Positions 1 through 11,682 of a stretch of DNA of 64,000 bases are shown piece by piece. The position numbers and the translations under genes are program-made. A model generated the notes under the pieces. That model did no database searches and was not told where the DNA came from. It saw nothing but the letters and a program-made list of their open reading frames with translations. Within the stretch, counting starts at the first letter, position 1. Each line of letters opens with the position of its first letter. Origin of the DNA: Limonium bicolor (lineage: Eukaryota > Streptophyta > Magnoliopsida > Caryophyllales > Plumbaginaceae); NCBI GenBank assembly GCA_023374045.1, contig CM041780.1:30746337-30810336 (forward strand), given 5' to 3'.

Positions 1-183
1 GAATTTATAACGTCCGTAGACGATAAAGACGATCCACACTTATTAGTGGTCATCTGACTCTACTCGCTCTAACTTCTCACACCCTTAACCCATCACTTAT
101 TCCTTAACTTATATCCTAACTCGGTGGTTACTCATGTCCGGTATTTCTTGATCAGAGCGTAGTTACGCTCTGATACCACTTTT
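1..183 (-). mobile_element. 5' leader of a minus-strand LTR retrotransposon (element continues left of window)
   Basis: Read on the minus strand this is the sequence just inside a 5' LTR. It begins with a primer binding site next to the LTR edge at 184 and continues leftwards out of the window. No gag start is visible before the window ends. The stretch gives the orientation of the LTR at 184-4289. What kind of internal region follows cannot be seen. Confidence 0.75.
151..178 (-). promoter_or_regulatory. tRNA-iMet primer binding site inside a perfect hairpin
   Basis: On the minus strand the site reads TGGTATCAGAGC (167-178), the complement of the 3' end of plant initiator tRNA-Met, a few bases inside the LTR edge. 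Positions 151-174 form a perfect inverted repeat with 11 bp arms and a 2-base loop, so most of the primer site pairs with its own complement. The same arrangement recurs at 34245, 47956 and 55978, and in decayed form at 11532. Confidence 0.8.
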
Positions 184-3100
184 TGTAACACCCACCAAAG
201 CCATTCGTGGTTATCGCAAAACTGAACACTTAATCGAATACGTCGCAGTGGAAATAATAAACACCTGGACCTTGCCACGGTCTGATCGTTAGAATATACC
301 GGCCTTAACATTTACAATACTTATCCAAAATACTTATCCAACTCAAAACATCACCAACCACAATACCACAACCAACCGAGTACAAGTAGCTTAAACATAA
401 TCTCAACCTTACATCAGTTAAATATAAACAGTCGGGTGCACAAGCGCAACCCGAACTCAAAATAAACATCCCACCCTAAGTCTAACCGCTCCTACTCTCG
501 TAGTGCGTCCTCATGGGTCTCTACCTGCAAGTGTAAAAAAGCCCCCAAGGGGGGTCAGCACGAATGCTGGTACACCCTCTCATGGCCCCCAAGCTAACGG
601 GGCTACGACGAATAATGTCGATAGCATGGAAATTGATTACATACACAAGCACAATATGAAGTGCAGTAACAATAGTCACAGATGAACACATATAGTTCAC
701 AAACAATGAACGACTCAAGCGTTCCCTTATCAAGTGGGTTAGTAACCCTTCCTTAGTCCTCATTTCCTTAATCTCAGTTCCTTACCTTAATATCAATCTC
801 AACTCATTCTCAGTATACAAACCGTTCCTGGAAGGGAATGGTTGTAGCTTAATTCGAAACTGGGATTTAGGTGATCCCACCGCACGATCTTAATGCCACC
901 TACTCGGGACGGGAGTCCAGCGTAGCTGAGCCGGCAACCGGCCCTAGGCTACAAGTCCGAAGACAAGTCCTTAAGCGGAGGGCGGATCTGATTCAGATAC
1001 CGTCCCCTTTTTCCTTAGCATGCCTGACCGGAGATCGGTCCCGGGTTTCCTCACTCAAGTTCCAGTTAGTAGACATCTTAATCACCATGTGCGAGCTAAG
1101 CCTTAACGGGCATTAACCAACAACCATCAAACTTAACTCTTATTCTTAACTCAGTAAGTACTAAACTTGGTTAGTAACCATCTCAAGTCTCGCGGGTTAG
1201 TGTAAAGATAACACAAACACAACGAGAATAAATATAACCGGTTGCATGCTTTATCTTGTTTTAGTCATAGCAATAAAACAGATAGCACACAAGCCGAGGG
1301 ACACCTCGTTAGCAAGCAGGTCACAAGAAGGATTGTACCGTTCACCGTCGATCGTTGTTTGTTTAACCTTCTTCGGGGTCCCAACTCACAAACCTAAAAC
1401 ATTCATTCATTTTTAGGTCATTAGTTATTTGCACCTTACTTAACTCACTTAGTCCCTAAGGATTCCCATTCAATAATCCTCTCAAGTCTTTGCCACTTAG
1501 CTTACAAACTTAACTTTAAACATTACAATTTATACTTAACTTAATTTAACTTAATCCCTTAAGTTCTTAGGGTCCTAATCATTACCACCCTACCAAAGGT
1601 ATACCTTATTACCAATTATCATTCTTAGAATTCAAAATTTCTTTTTTTTTAAGTGTTAAGGGCCGTCCGACCCACCGTCGGACCCTTCCAGTAACTTTCG
1701 GGTTTTGAAAAACTCTACATGTCCGACCCACGTCTGACCCAACCAACTGGGTCGGACCATTCCAGAAATTTTCCGTCTTCTAAAACCTCCCATGTCCGAC
1801 CCACGTCCGACCCACTTCTGGGTCGGACCATTCCAGAAACTTATCTGCCCTCTAAAACTCACCTGTCCGACCCAAGTCCTCTGGGTCGGACCATTCCAGA
1901 ACCTTTCCCTGGCGTTAAACAGAGGTCGTCCGACCCAAACTTGGGTCGGCCCTTGGTCGGACGCCACCAAAAGATGCCCAAACTTTGCCAAATTTTCACT
2001 AAACCTTTCCTCAAGCCATCCAATGTGTTCTAACATCATTTAGACCCTTAAACTCATCTTAAACCATCCTCCAAACTCATTCCCATCCTTTACACAATTC
2101 TTACAACAACTACTAACACTTAACACTTACTTCTTTCCTACATTTCAACATTCCTTTCACCTAGCACTTCTACTAGCCCAAAGTTCCCTCCTTATGGACT
2201 TGGCCACACCACATATACACCACTTTCATCTATCTTACACTTTCTAAGGTTTTCCTTAAATTCTAAACTCTAGTTTCTATCTAAATCATCTCGAAGTTTC
2301 ACACTTAATCACACCAAACTTACCAAGGTTTCCTAGCTTCTTTATCAACATTTACCTAAGTCCTAAATACTCAAATACATTCTTTGATTCCTAAATCCTT
2401 CATGGTGGTACCTAAGTCATTATAAGTCATTAGAACACCTTAATCTCACCCTTTTTCATCAAGACAACCTCTAGAACATCCTAGTACTTCCTTAGTCATT
2501 CAATTCCCTTAGAATATCTTAAACACCTAAGTTCTCCTTTAAATTTGCCATGGGTTCTCTAGTACATAGTACATCCTAACACTTGGTTTTTCTCCATCAA
2601 ACAACCAACATCACCAAATTCTCATCACAACACCTTAACACACAATTTACACCAAAACCACACCACATCATCATATAGTGCTTAAACTTAAATGCTTGGC
2701 ACTTAGGCCCTTAAATGACAATAATCTTAACCACTGAATTTCCACATATATTTGCCTTTAACCTGCGAATACACACAACAAGGCTCCCATTGAAATAAAA
2801 TGCTTCTTATAATTCATCTCAACATTATTTTAACTATTTCTTCTTCTCATTTGCTCTTTAGTCACAAGTTCACAAGTATAGTCATTATTTCTCCTAGGTT
2901 ATATATAACCCCTTTTTAATAAAACTCTACACTAAACTCATCACATATCTAAATCTCATTCCTTAAACAATAAAACACCTTAAGGTAAGTAATTTACCTT
3001 GTTCTTTTTACAAGCTTTAAAAGCTTCTTCCTTAGGTTTTCCTTAGCTCAATCTCGGTCACCAATATATATCTCCTTGCCAATGTCTAACCAATATCCAA

Positions 3101-4289
3101 AGACTCCAATGAGTACTAGATAATACATTAACCCTAAGGAACAAACCCTAGGTTAAAAATGTGCTTTAAGGCATTAAGGTGATTGTTTTACCTTGGTTTC
3201 TCAAGACAAGCTTGGATATGAAGCAAGAAAGGACCTCCTCAATCCTTTGAAGAGTAGAAAACAAGCTAGAACAAGGCATAAACATGGAGTCCCATGAGTA
3301 CAAATTTTCGGACAAGGAAGAAAATGATGGAAACCTAGATTTTCTTACACTTTCTTTACCTTAAGAGAATGGAGAAGCCAATGGAGTCTCCAAACTTGAA
3401 TTTCCTCCTCTAATGGTGGTTTGACTTGGCACCAAAATGAAGCTCTTGAAGTTTTGAAAAGATAGGAAGAGAGAGCATGAGCTAACTAAGGGAATATGTA
3501 ATTTGTTTTGGTTTTGGAGCTAAAATGAGTGAGTTGTGTGCAAGGCTAGATGAAGCTAGCATGGAGGTGTGCTTCACGTTAATGGAGAAGGGAGAGAGAG
3601 CAAGAAAACCGTGGGAACAAAGGAGAATGAAGAAGTGAGGAGAGAGAACTACTAAAGTGTGATATTTATGTTAAAAAGTGAATAGTACATTTGCTTTATA
3701 AGTTTTATTTACTTAATGAGTCATGAAGGTGGTGACTCACCTTACAAGAAACCGGCCCCATTAGTAACAAGGGGTACTTAAGTCATTGTTGACCAAATAT
3801 CTCACTTATATTGACTTATGTTATAAACTATTAAATAAATTACTATTCACAAAACAAGGCACATTGTTGTGAAATTTTTGATTTCCCATTGATGTAGACT
3901 TCCAAATGTGATACTATATAGTACACATGTTAATTAAAGAGTAATGATGGACATTTATCCATTCAAAACTCATTTACAAGACAATTTTTCAAAAACGTGC
4001 TTTAAGACTCCTTAAAGCACATTTTGTGTTTTAACTTGTTTTCAAGCTTGGTTTTCTTTGGTAATTGATTTAAAATGACCATTAGGATATTAATAAGGTC
4101 TTAGAACAATATTTGGGTACTCTCCCAAGTCTCTCCAAGCTTAGAGCACGTTTTTGCTTAAACTGCTCTTTTGGTGTTTCCTTATATTTTCTTTGGTTAG
4201 AATGTTTCTTAATGTTTCTAAGGCATTATTTAGCCTCCTTATATCTTAGTTTATCATTTAAACACCATATCTAAGTTTGGGGTATTTCA
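184..4289 (-). repeat. Long LTR (4.1 kb), minus-strand Ty3/gypsy element
   Basis: The plus strand starts TGTAACACCC and ends GGGGTATTTCA, so in element sense the LTR is TGAAATACCCC...GGGTGTTACA. The primer site on its left shows it is the 5' LTR. Its layout matches the LTRs of element 2: hairpin array, a palindromic donor-like motif at 2982-3000, and a similar terminal 300 bases. The partner LTR is outside the window, so age cannot be estimated. Short ORFs inside it have no recognisable domain. Confidence 0.85.
1661..1963. repeat. Hairpin array in LTR (GTCCGACCC / GGGTCGGAC type)
   Basis: About five inverted repeats built from GTCCGACCC and GGGTCGGAC follow one another, separated by spacers carrying ATTCCAGAA or a close variant. 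The position within the LTR (about 2.3-2.6 kb from its element-sense start) corresponds to arrays made of a different stem sequence in the other LTRs of this window. Confidence 0.8.
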
Positions 4290-4980
4290 TCTACAATGGT
4301 GGGATAAGAATGGACAATAGTGGAATAAATCTAGAAATGACAGTTCAAACAATGAGACAACGGAGATGATTGTTTATAGGATGAACGCAAATGGAGGGAT
4401 GGATGATGTTATCAGGATGAAAAGCAGAATGAGGCAGTGGAAAATGCAGTGTAGCGATAAAACGAACGAGTAGGAGCAGAATGCCCGTGTGAATGAGTGT
4501 GATCTAGTTGTATGAACTATCAGTCTGTGTCCCCTCTTAACAGGAGTATGGAGTGATTATAGAGGACTGTAGATCAATTAAAGGCTAAAGAATCTTAACA
4601 ATTTAACAAACTTTTGAATTTAAAAATAAACAAAACTAATTAATAAGAAGTGAGAAATAAGATCGAAAAAGAAAAGTCACTAACTAGTAAAATAAAACAA
4701 GTAAAATACTAAAACAAAGCCGTTAAATTACAAAATACTAACGAGATTTTCAAAGTCACAAAAATGATGGAATTTCGAAAAACATTGTTCTATTAATAAA
4801 ATGAACCACTAGTAAAATAGAAAAGATTTTGCTGCTTTTTTTTGTTTTGAAAACAAGTATTAAGAGAATAAAAAGGGATAAGGATGAAAAAAATAGAAAT
4901 TAGAAAAAAATGAATAATCATTAAAAAATGGAAGATAACTAACTAAAATAATATGAGTTTTTCCTTGAAATCAACGTTTT
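4290..4980. other. Unassigned intergenic or old repeat DNA
   Basis: Sequence between the LTR ending at 4289 and the SINE-like fragment. The first 300 bases are of mixed composition and the rest is very A-rich. I see no open frame with a recognisable domain, no LTR edge and no tandem repeat. It may be pre-insertion host DNA or a decayed element. Confidence 0.4.
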
Positions 4981-5125
4981 CCTTTTTTTTTTTTATTTGT
5001 TGGAAAGAAAATAAACTAGCACGAAAACTACAAAGTTGTTTATCATAACCTCGAACCATTGACCTCTCACATCTTCTTTATGAGTCTCTCCTCTACCACT
5101 CTGCCAATATGATTTCTTGTCAAGC
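4981..5125 (-). mobile_element. tRNA-derived SINE-like fragment
   Basis: On the minus strand there is a pol III A-box-like TGGCAGAGTGGT (5095-5106) and, about 40 bases on, a B-box-like GGTTCGAGGTT (5047-5057). About 50 bases later the strand runs into an A-rich tail at 4982-4996. The order head, A box, B box, body, poly-A is that of a plant SINE. The B box differs from consensus at two positions and I could not define target duplications. A chance match is possible. Confidence 0.45.
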
Positions 5126-6709
5126 ATACCACCTAAGTTTTCATGGTATTGCAATTCATGTCTTACCATCTTAAAGCTCTAGAAATGCTCCCTTTTGCTC
5201 AAATGAGGGTAAAGATTTTGGGGATAACACCCGGTCTGATAAATAGAAATACCATACTTACAACAACATAGTTTACAACGCTTGATTACCGAGTACTAAG
5301 AGTATACCTTACATAATGATCTCTCAAGTCTTACAAAAGAATATAAGTTAAAACATCCCACTCATCCTCTCCAAGTTATCCACTATCCAACATGCCACGG
5401 GTGTACCACATAGTACACGACTACTCTAGGGCTACAAGCCCGTGTATAACTCGGTACACCACCATCTACATCTATCTAGCAAAAGTATAACAATCCGGTC
5501 CATCTTGACCATCAACCGTCTCGAGTACCTGGAAGAATGAAAAACATCGCCCAAGGGGCTCAGCAAAGCTGCATATGATAATCGCATACCCCGCGTACTA
5601 GCGAGGGTACGCTAACTACTTGGTCGCCAACATGCGGTCATTAATAATAACAAACAAGCATGCTAATATAAACAACAATATAACCATGTCGTATAATACA
5701 CACACATAGAGCATATCACAATAATGGAAGCAACACAGGTAGTCCACACATTGGTCATTGAGGCCTTAAGATTCTCTCCTCAAGTTCTAGCCTCCACACA
5801 TGTTAGCCAATTTTTCATCCGGGTTAGACGGATGTTCTTAAATCTTTGCTCATGATCATATGTCTCGCACAAGGCATGATCCACATTTAACCATCATTTA
5901 TCTCTTGAAATAATTCACTGTTAAGTTGGGTGACCTCCGGGCAGAGATGAGGCATGCTCACTACATCTCACCACCGAGCTTTAGGGTTGGCCTACTTCCC
6001 CGGTTGCGACCATACGGTTCGGAACCATGGTGGGAAGGTTAGGCCAGAACTCGGTAAGCAACCTCTTTTGCTACCTCATTCTCACGCGTGGCCGAAGCTA
6101 TATCGGTCTCCTCTCAAATTAGTTACCCATTCTTATGTTTGGTAAGTCAGAAGGTTAGGGTGTTAGAGAGAACTTCTCAACACACAAGATTTTTCCTCAA
6201 TCAAACATTTCATGAATTATACAAACTTGTCTTACAAGACATAGTTCAATCAAGTGCAAGGCAAGCACATGATATAAGGGAACACAATAATCATATTCAT
6301 GCATTTATCATGATTAGGTGGTTGCAAGTAAATACACAAACACACAAATCAGGGTAACCAGGTTAGGATACGGGGCATGAGAAAATCATGCCATTCACCG
6401 CCGTTGTTCGCTTGTCGACTTTCTTTCGGTGACCGACTAATCGGATCCTATACATACATTAATTCGGGAGGTTAATTTTTATAATTAACTTACTCGTCAC
6501 ATCTCTAACGTTTTCCCGAACTATACTTACTTGTTCATTACCTTTCAAGCTTAACTCATGCAAGTTCTTACTTCTCATTTTCGTTTAATCTTGTTTAAGC
6601 TCTTAATGACCCTCACATGTCCTTAATTAAGTCCTACTTAACTTATAATACCATTACCAATCCATTCCCTAGCTTAAACCCCACTTAAAAAACTTATTTC
6701 AAGTTTTCG

Positions 6710-6966
6710 GGTGGTCCGGGACTTCTTACGGGACTTAAGTCCCGGACCAGGCATGGTTTAAACTCACGGCCAATATTTTCACTTGGTCCGGGACTTCATG
6801 CAGGAGTCAAGTCCCGGACCATAATGCAGGCAAAGTCTCGGGTGGAAAACACAGGGTGGTCCGGGACATGGGCAAGGACTTAAGTCCCGGACCTATCAAA
6901 CTGGAAACTCTCGGGGGTATTTTAGGGGGTGGTCCAGGACTTGGTCCTGGACCTAAGTCCCGGACC
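6710..6966. repeat. Hairpin array in LTR (GGTCCGGGACTT / AAGTCCCGGACC type)
   Basis: Four inverted repeats with arms GGTCCGGGACTT and AAGTCCCGGACC and loops of about 6-12 bases, spaced about 60 bases apart. The spacers include a CTCGGG motif. Equivalent arrays lie at 9721-9976 and 42094-42275. Confidence 0.85.
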
Positions 6967-7664
6967 CTGTTGCAGTTTTGACAGATTTGGCACTTCCAAA
7001 TCTGTTACGGCTCCATTCTTTCACCATTTGATTCTCCAATCTTCCCCACTTATATATACATGTTTTAGCATCTAATTACCCATCTACCACCTTAAACTAA
7101 TCTCCAAGTCCTCTCACTAACTCTTGATTAATTCACTCAAATTCACTTATATTTCATAACTAGGTTTCTTGTTCTTTTAACTTCTTGTAACAGATTTTGG
7201 TACCCTCTTCTTACCATTCAAACTTCCCTCACTAATGGCATTCCTAGCACTCAAATGACATTATTTTTACTCCTAACACACTCTACTTCTTAATTTGGTT
7301 TTCAAACCATTACCACCCACCCAAACCTCTTAAACACACCTAGTTTCTACCTTAACATTTAACACTCAAGACTATCCATTCCTAGGTAAATTTTGACAGC
7401 ACTTACTTACTTTCCTATGCATTTTCACCACACTAAAACAGCTCACAACACTTCTTCACCCCTGTTTGGTTTAGACATCAATAAACACATCAAATTCCCA
7501 TTGTTCACACAATAAACTAGCTTAATTCCCAGGTTTAATTTGCACACTCGAACACATTAAATCATTCCCATTCAACTAACAACATTGTAGTATCATGACT
7601 ACACAAGTTCAAGGTTATTTATACAACACTAACATAAGTTTCACAAGGCAAATAAAATCAACAT

Positions 7665-7683
7665 AAGGTAAGCTCCTTACCTT
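7665..7683. repeat. Perfect palindrome AAGGTAAG-CTC-CTTACCTT
   Basis: A 19-base palindrome with 8-base arms that carry a consensus splice donor (AAG|GTAAG) on both strands. Positional counterparts of the same length are at 2982-3000, 9160-9178 and 19043-19061. Variants are at 52032-52053 and 59984-60003. Confidence 0.8.
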
Positions 7684-9159
7684 GTTTATTTTCAGTTTTT
7701 ACTCCTCTTCTTCCTCTTTCTCTTGTTCCCTGTTTCTCTTCTTGTTTACTCACCACACAAAGGATTATGGATTGCTAGCTACAACCATATCCCATTACAC
7801 ACAAAGCGACAAATCAATTTAGTTCAACTTTCCTCACAACCTAATATGTTAAGGAGCTATTTTTTAAAGCTTAACATAGGTATTAACTTGGAAAGTCCAA
7901 AAGGATAGCTTGGCAATCAATTGATGGAGTTTCCAACACTCCACAAGAGCATGGAGAATCGGCTGATGAAACGGGAGGATATTTCAACGTGGGGAAAATG
8001 AAATACCCCAAACCTTAATATGTTAGTTAAATATATATAATTATATATTTTAAGGCTTATTTTAGTCATTAAGAACATGTGGGAAAAATTCCCGAAGGAA
8101 ACGGATCCAAATAGTGGATTAAAAAGGCAAAACGAGCTTTAAAGCACGTTTTTCGAGAAACCCGGGAAATGTAATTTTAAACGGGTTTAAAGGACTAATA
8201 AAAAATTATGGTCAACCATACGGCTATAATTAAATATTGGTCAAGGTCTAGGACCAAAATAAAAAAAACAAAAATCCGGAAACCGGACCCGAACTGTTAA
8301 AACAGATAGTTCGGGAATTAACGGGTGTTATCTGCTAAATGACCATGTGCCACCTCATCTCTACTTTTACCAAAAAAAATCTGATTCTTCCATTGTGCGA
8401 GGTACTCACGTTTTGGACCCCCTCCCTCTCATTTATTAATTCTACTCTATGTACTAGAAGACAAAAACATAAAGTAAAGCACATTACCCCCCCTTTATTT
8501 TCTCTTTCCTCTAAGACTACCTTTCCTTCCCTGTCCGATTTCTCTTCTGCCCTGCCATCGTTTTTCTCTGCTCCTGGTTCCCTCCTATGGCGATTTTTTG
8601 AGCAACTCCAGCTCCTTCATTCTCCTTCCTTGTTCCCTCACCAAACCAAGTCCAAATCGAAAATAAAATACATCAAAATACTCACCTTGCTTTGGAGATC
8701 ATTTTCCACCTTTCAAAATCTCCAAACTCCACACTTGACTTCCATGGGTGTAGCTCATTTTGAAGAGGAAAACACCCATTCTGAAGCTAATCAACCCTTT
8801 GATGGGTTAAGGTAAGAAACAACTCGAAAATCCCTCTTTTCCTCCATCTTCCTTGACCGATTTTGTTCTGTTTTGAGCTCCAGTTTTACTCCTTGTTTTA
8901 GCACATTTGAAGCCCCGATTAGGTGCTGGAGGTTGCCCATCTTTGTTCCTAAAAGCCCATTGTGAAGTAGAAGGTAAAAAAATCTCTACATTTCTATGCT
9001 TAAACACCCAACGTTTTTTTTAGGGTTGTGGCAAGAGCCTCATTTAAATTCTTGGTGCTTATTACCATTCATGGTGTTGGTCATTAGTGTAGCAAATAAC
9101 CCCATTGGAAATCGGTTGTGGAACAAGAAGTGAGGAGGAGGGAAAATTGAAAGAAATCC

Positions 9160-9178
9160 AAGGTAAATAACTTACCTT
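9160..9178 (+). promoter_or_regulatory. Palindromic splice-donor-like motif in LTR
   Basis: AAGGTAAATAACTTACCTT. In element sense AAG|GTAAAT could serve as a 5' splice donor for a leader intron ending at TTCAG just before the gag ATG at 11683, which would remove the primer site from a subgenomic mRNA. The motif is seen directly. Its use as a donor is inferred. Confidence 0.45.
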
Positions 9179-9720
9179 AAGCTATGTGGTGTTTTAAGGA
9201 CTTTGTGCTTTAGCTTGGTGCAAATATAAATGCTCAGTGAAATGCAGGTGTTGCTAATAATATGAGGAAATTCAGTGTTTAATTTAATGTTGTTTAAGGG
9301 CCTAAGTGCCAAGCTTTTAAGCTTCATGAATATTGAGGGCTATTGTGGTTTGAATGGTGAATTTTAAGTGTGTTTGATTCCTTGGATGAATTGATAGTTG
9401 GAGTGTTTTAGTGTGAGTTAAAAGATGTGTGTGAATATGTTAAATTTATGGGGAGACCATGTCAAAATTTGTGTAGAAACAAATGGTTTAAGTACACTTC
9501 TAGATGGGAACAAACTAGATGACTACAAGGTGCTATGAGAGGGAAATGTAGTATAAAAATCAAAAATTGGGTAACAAGTTTAGAAGATGATTTAGGCAAG
9601 TTTAGAGGTTGTACTAGTGTTAAAATATGTCTAATTACATGTAGGAACCTTGGTGCAACAATGGGTGAAGTTAACAAGTGAAACAGGGATTGAAAATGTA
9701 ATTTGTGGAGGTCTGTAACA

Positions 9721-9976
9721 GGGTCCGGAACTTAGGTTCCATACCAAGTTCCGGACCATACTATAAAAACTGGTCGAGAGTTACCCAGCGTTTTGGTTCG
9801 GGACCTAGGGTGAGCATGAAGTCCCGGACCACCCATACAAAACGGCCCGAGAGTTTTTCACACATTCTGGTTCGGACTTAGGTTAAGTGTGAAGTCCTGG
9901 ACCACCCCCATTAAAATGGCCGAGAGTTTCAACATGAATTGGTCCGGGACTTTAGGTAAGGACCAAGTCCCGGACC
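9721..9976. repeat. Hairpin array in LTR of element 1
   Basis: Four inverted repeats related to GGTCCGGGACTT / AAGTCCCGGACC, slightly decayed, with spacers containing CGAGAGTT. The array lies near the middle of the LTR. The truncated 3' LTR of the same element ends before this point. Confidence 0.85.
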
Positions 9977-11527
9977 ACTCTAAAAATCTTGTTTTAAGTT
10001 TATTAAATAATGTCTAATGATGGGTATGGTTAGGTGTTGATGTTACAAGATTATTTAGGACATGTTTGGTGACTTATAATCACCATTAGGAGGGTGAACA
10101 AGTATAGGTTTAAGTGTGTAAGTGTACGAGATAGATATGTATAGTAATTAGCAAAACGGATGTCAAATAAGTTAATTAACCGATATTATATATATCATGT
10201 ATAGGAACTACGTTTGGTGGAACACAATCACATCAAGGACCAAGGTATGGTTTTCTTGCAGTCCGTTGCCTACCGGTTTACACCGGCTTGTGTGTTGTAT
10301 GTTTTTATGTGTGTTTACAACCTTGTAAGATTAAATCATGGAACGAGTTTACAGTTCTTATTATTATTGTGACGTGTGCGTACCGATACCGGTAACCTCG
10401 AATGCGTGCTAACTGTGAATTAACCAAAGCTAGGAAACGTAAGAGAACGGTATCCGGTAATAACGTCCCTCAACCTAAGGAACGTTCTAACCCGGCTATG
10501 TGTGTTTAGTTGTGATGTGTGTTGCTGAATTTATCCGCTTACTTCCCTTGTATGTCTAACTGGACTTAAACACTTACTTGTGTGAGATTATGATAAGCTC
10601 TCATCGTGGGACTTCTAATGAGTGCTAACCGGGGGAGTGAGGAATCCGGTTGTTCCGGTCACGCGTGTATGTATGGGTGTCGACATCTGCATCAGATTCG
10701 GCTCTCTCCTTATGTTCGGGTAGTTTTCCTTTTTATGGGAATTCGACCTCCCATAGCTTAGCCAAAGCTGCCTACCTGACTTCCACTCGGGCTAGGGGGA
10801 AATTATGTGTTGATGTGTTCGGGTCACTACGCCCGTCTAATCTTTCAAGTTAAGTTATTCATCCGACTAACAAAACAGTAAAGTGATATGTGTTAAGCTT
10901 AACATGAGGATGAAGACATCCTCTAGGCTTACAAGTTGACTAACCATGTGTGGTTGTTACCTAAAGTGAATTGTTTCCACTATGTATGTGTTGTTATTGT
11001 TCTACATCATTCTTGTTAAGTATATGTATGTTGTATGATAAAATCAACGCCATGTTATCATGACAAATAGTTGCGTGTATCCCGGTAGTCAGCGGGCTGC
11101 ACGTTAACCATGCCAGCAAAAGGTTGCTGACCCCTTTGGGGGCTATGTTTATTTGCAGGATGAGGATCGAGGAAGCAAAATGGCTTTAGATCCTAGGCTG
11201 TTGATATTTGTTATTTTTGGATGTTGAACCCGAGTAGTGTTTGTACACTCGAGGTCATTTACTTTTGGTGGATGTAAAGCTAGTTAGTGGTTTTTGAACA
11301 GTTACACTCGGTATATTGTCATTCTTTTTGGATTGGTGATTTTTGTAAGGTTGTAATTATGCTCGGCATTCTCGTAATCAGACCGATACATTGTAAGTAA
11401 CAGCCTTGTTAGCCACGTGGGTGGCTAACGGCGTGTAACACCGCCTTTTTTGGTATATGTTTAAGTAATGATTTCCGCTGCGATTATTGATTAAGTGTGA
11501 AGGTTATGGTTGGGGTGTTACAAAAAG

Positions 11528-11555
11528 TGGTATCAGCGTGAAGTATCGCTCTGAT
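11528..11555 (+). promoter_or_regulatory. Primer binding site with decayed hairpin
   Basis: TGGTATCAGCGT lies six bases after the 5' LTR and matches the initiator-tRNA-Met site for its first nine bases. The downstream TCGCTCTGAT (11546-11555) is the complement expected in the other copies, but two bases of the PBS arm are missing here, so the hairpin is imperfect. Confidence 0.75.
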
Positions 11556-11682
11556 TACCGACAACCGAGCATAGGAATATACCGAGTTAGGAAATTTAAA
11601 CCTTGCCGTCCAAAGGACGTTAAAAACAAGTGATGCGATAAGTTTGTAAGCACAATACTAATGTGCTCTCATGTATGTTCAG

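Larger units (their letters stand above)
5223..7998 (-). repeat. Truncated LTR, minus orientation
   Basis: It begins with a damaged TAACACCCGG edge at about 5223 and follows the same organisation as the LTR at 184-4289, with a hairpin array at 6710-6966 and a perfect palindrome at 7665-7683. It is cut at 7998 by insertion of element 1, so roughly the last kilobase including the GGTATTTCA end is missing. No primer site flanks it on the left, so it may be a 3' LTR or solo LTR. The small ORFs in it look spurious. Confidence 0.7.
7999..11522 (+). repeat. 5' LTR of element 1 (3.5 kb)
   Basis: It runs from TGAAATACCCC to GGGGTGTTACA and is followed by the primer binding site. The first 1.3 kb is nearly identical to 17892-19193, with differences dominated by single-base indels in short homopolymers. 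It contains the hairpin array at 9721-9976, the palindrome at 9160-9178 and possible splice acceptors (for example TTTCTTGCAG near 10251-10260). The 158-residue frame near its start has no domain and is not conserved in its partner LTR. Confidence 0.93.

Noticed and set aside
1656..2039. ORFs on both strands with repeated WVG / LGRTIP motifs
   Set aside because: They are translations of the hairpin array; repeats on both strands give matching frames without coding meaning.
8339..8815. 158-residue plus-strand ORF in the LTR of element 1
   Set aside because: Its partner LTR (18232-18700) has indels that break the frame, the protein has no domain, and its position is wholly inside the LTR.
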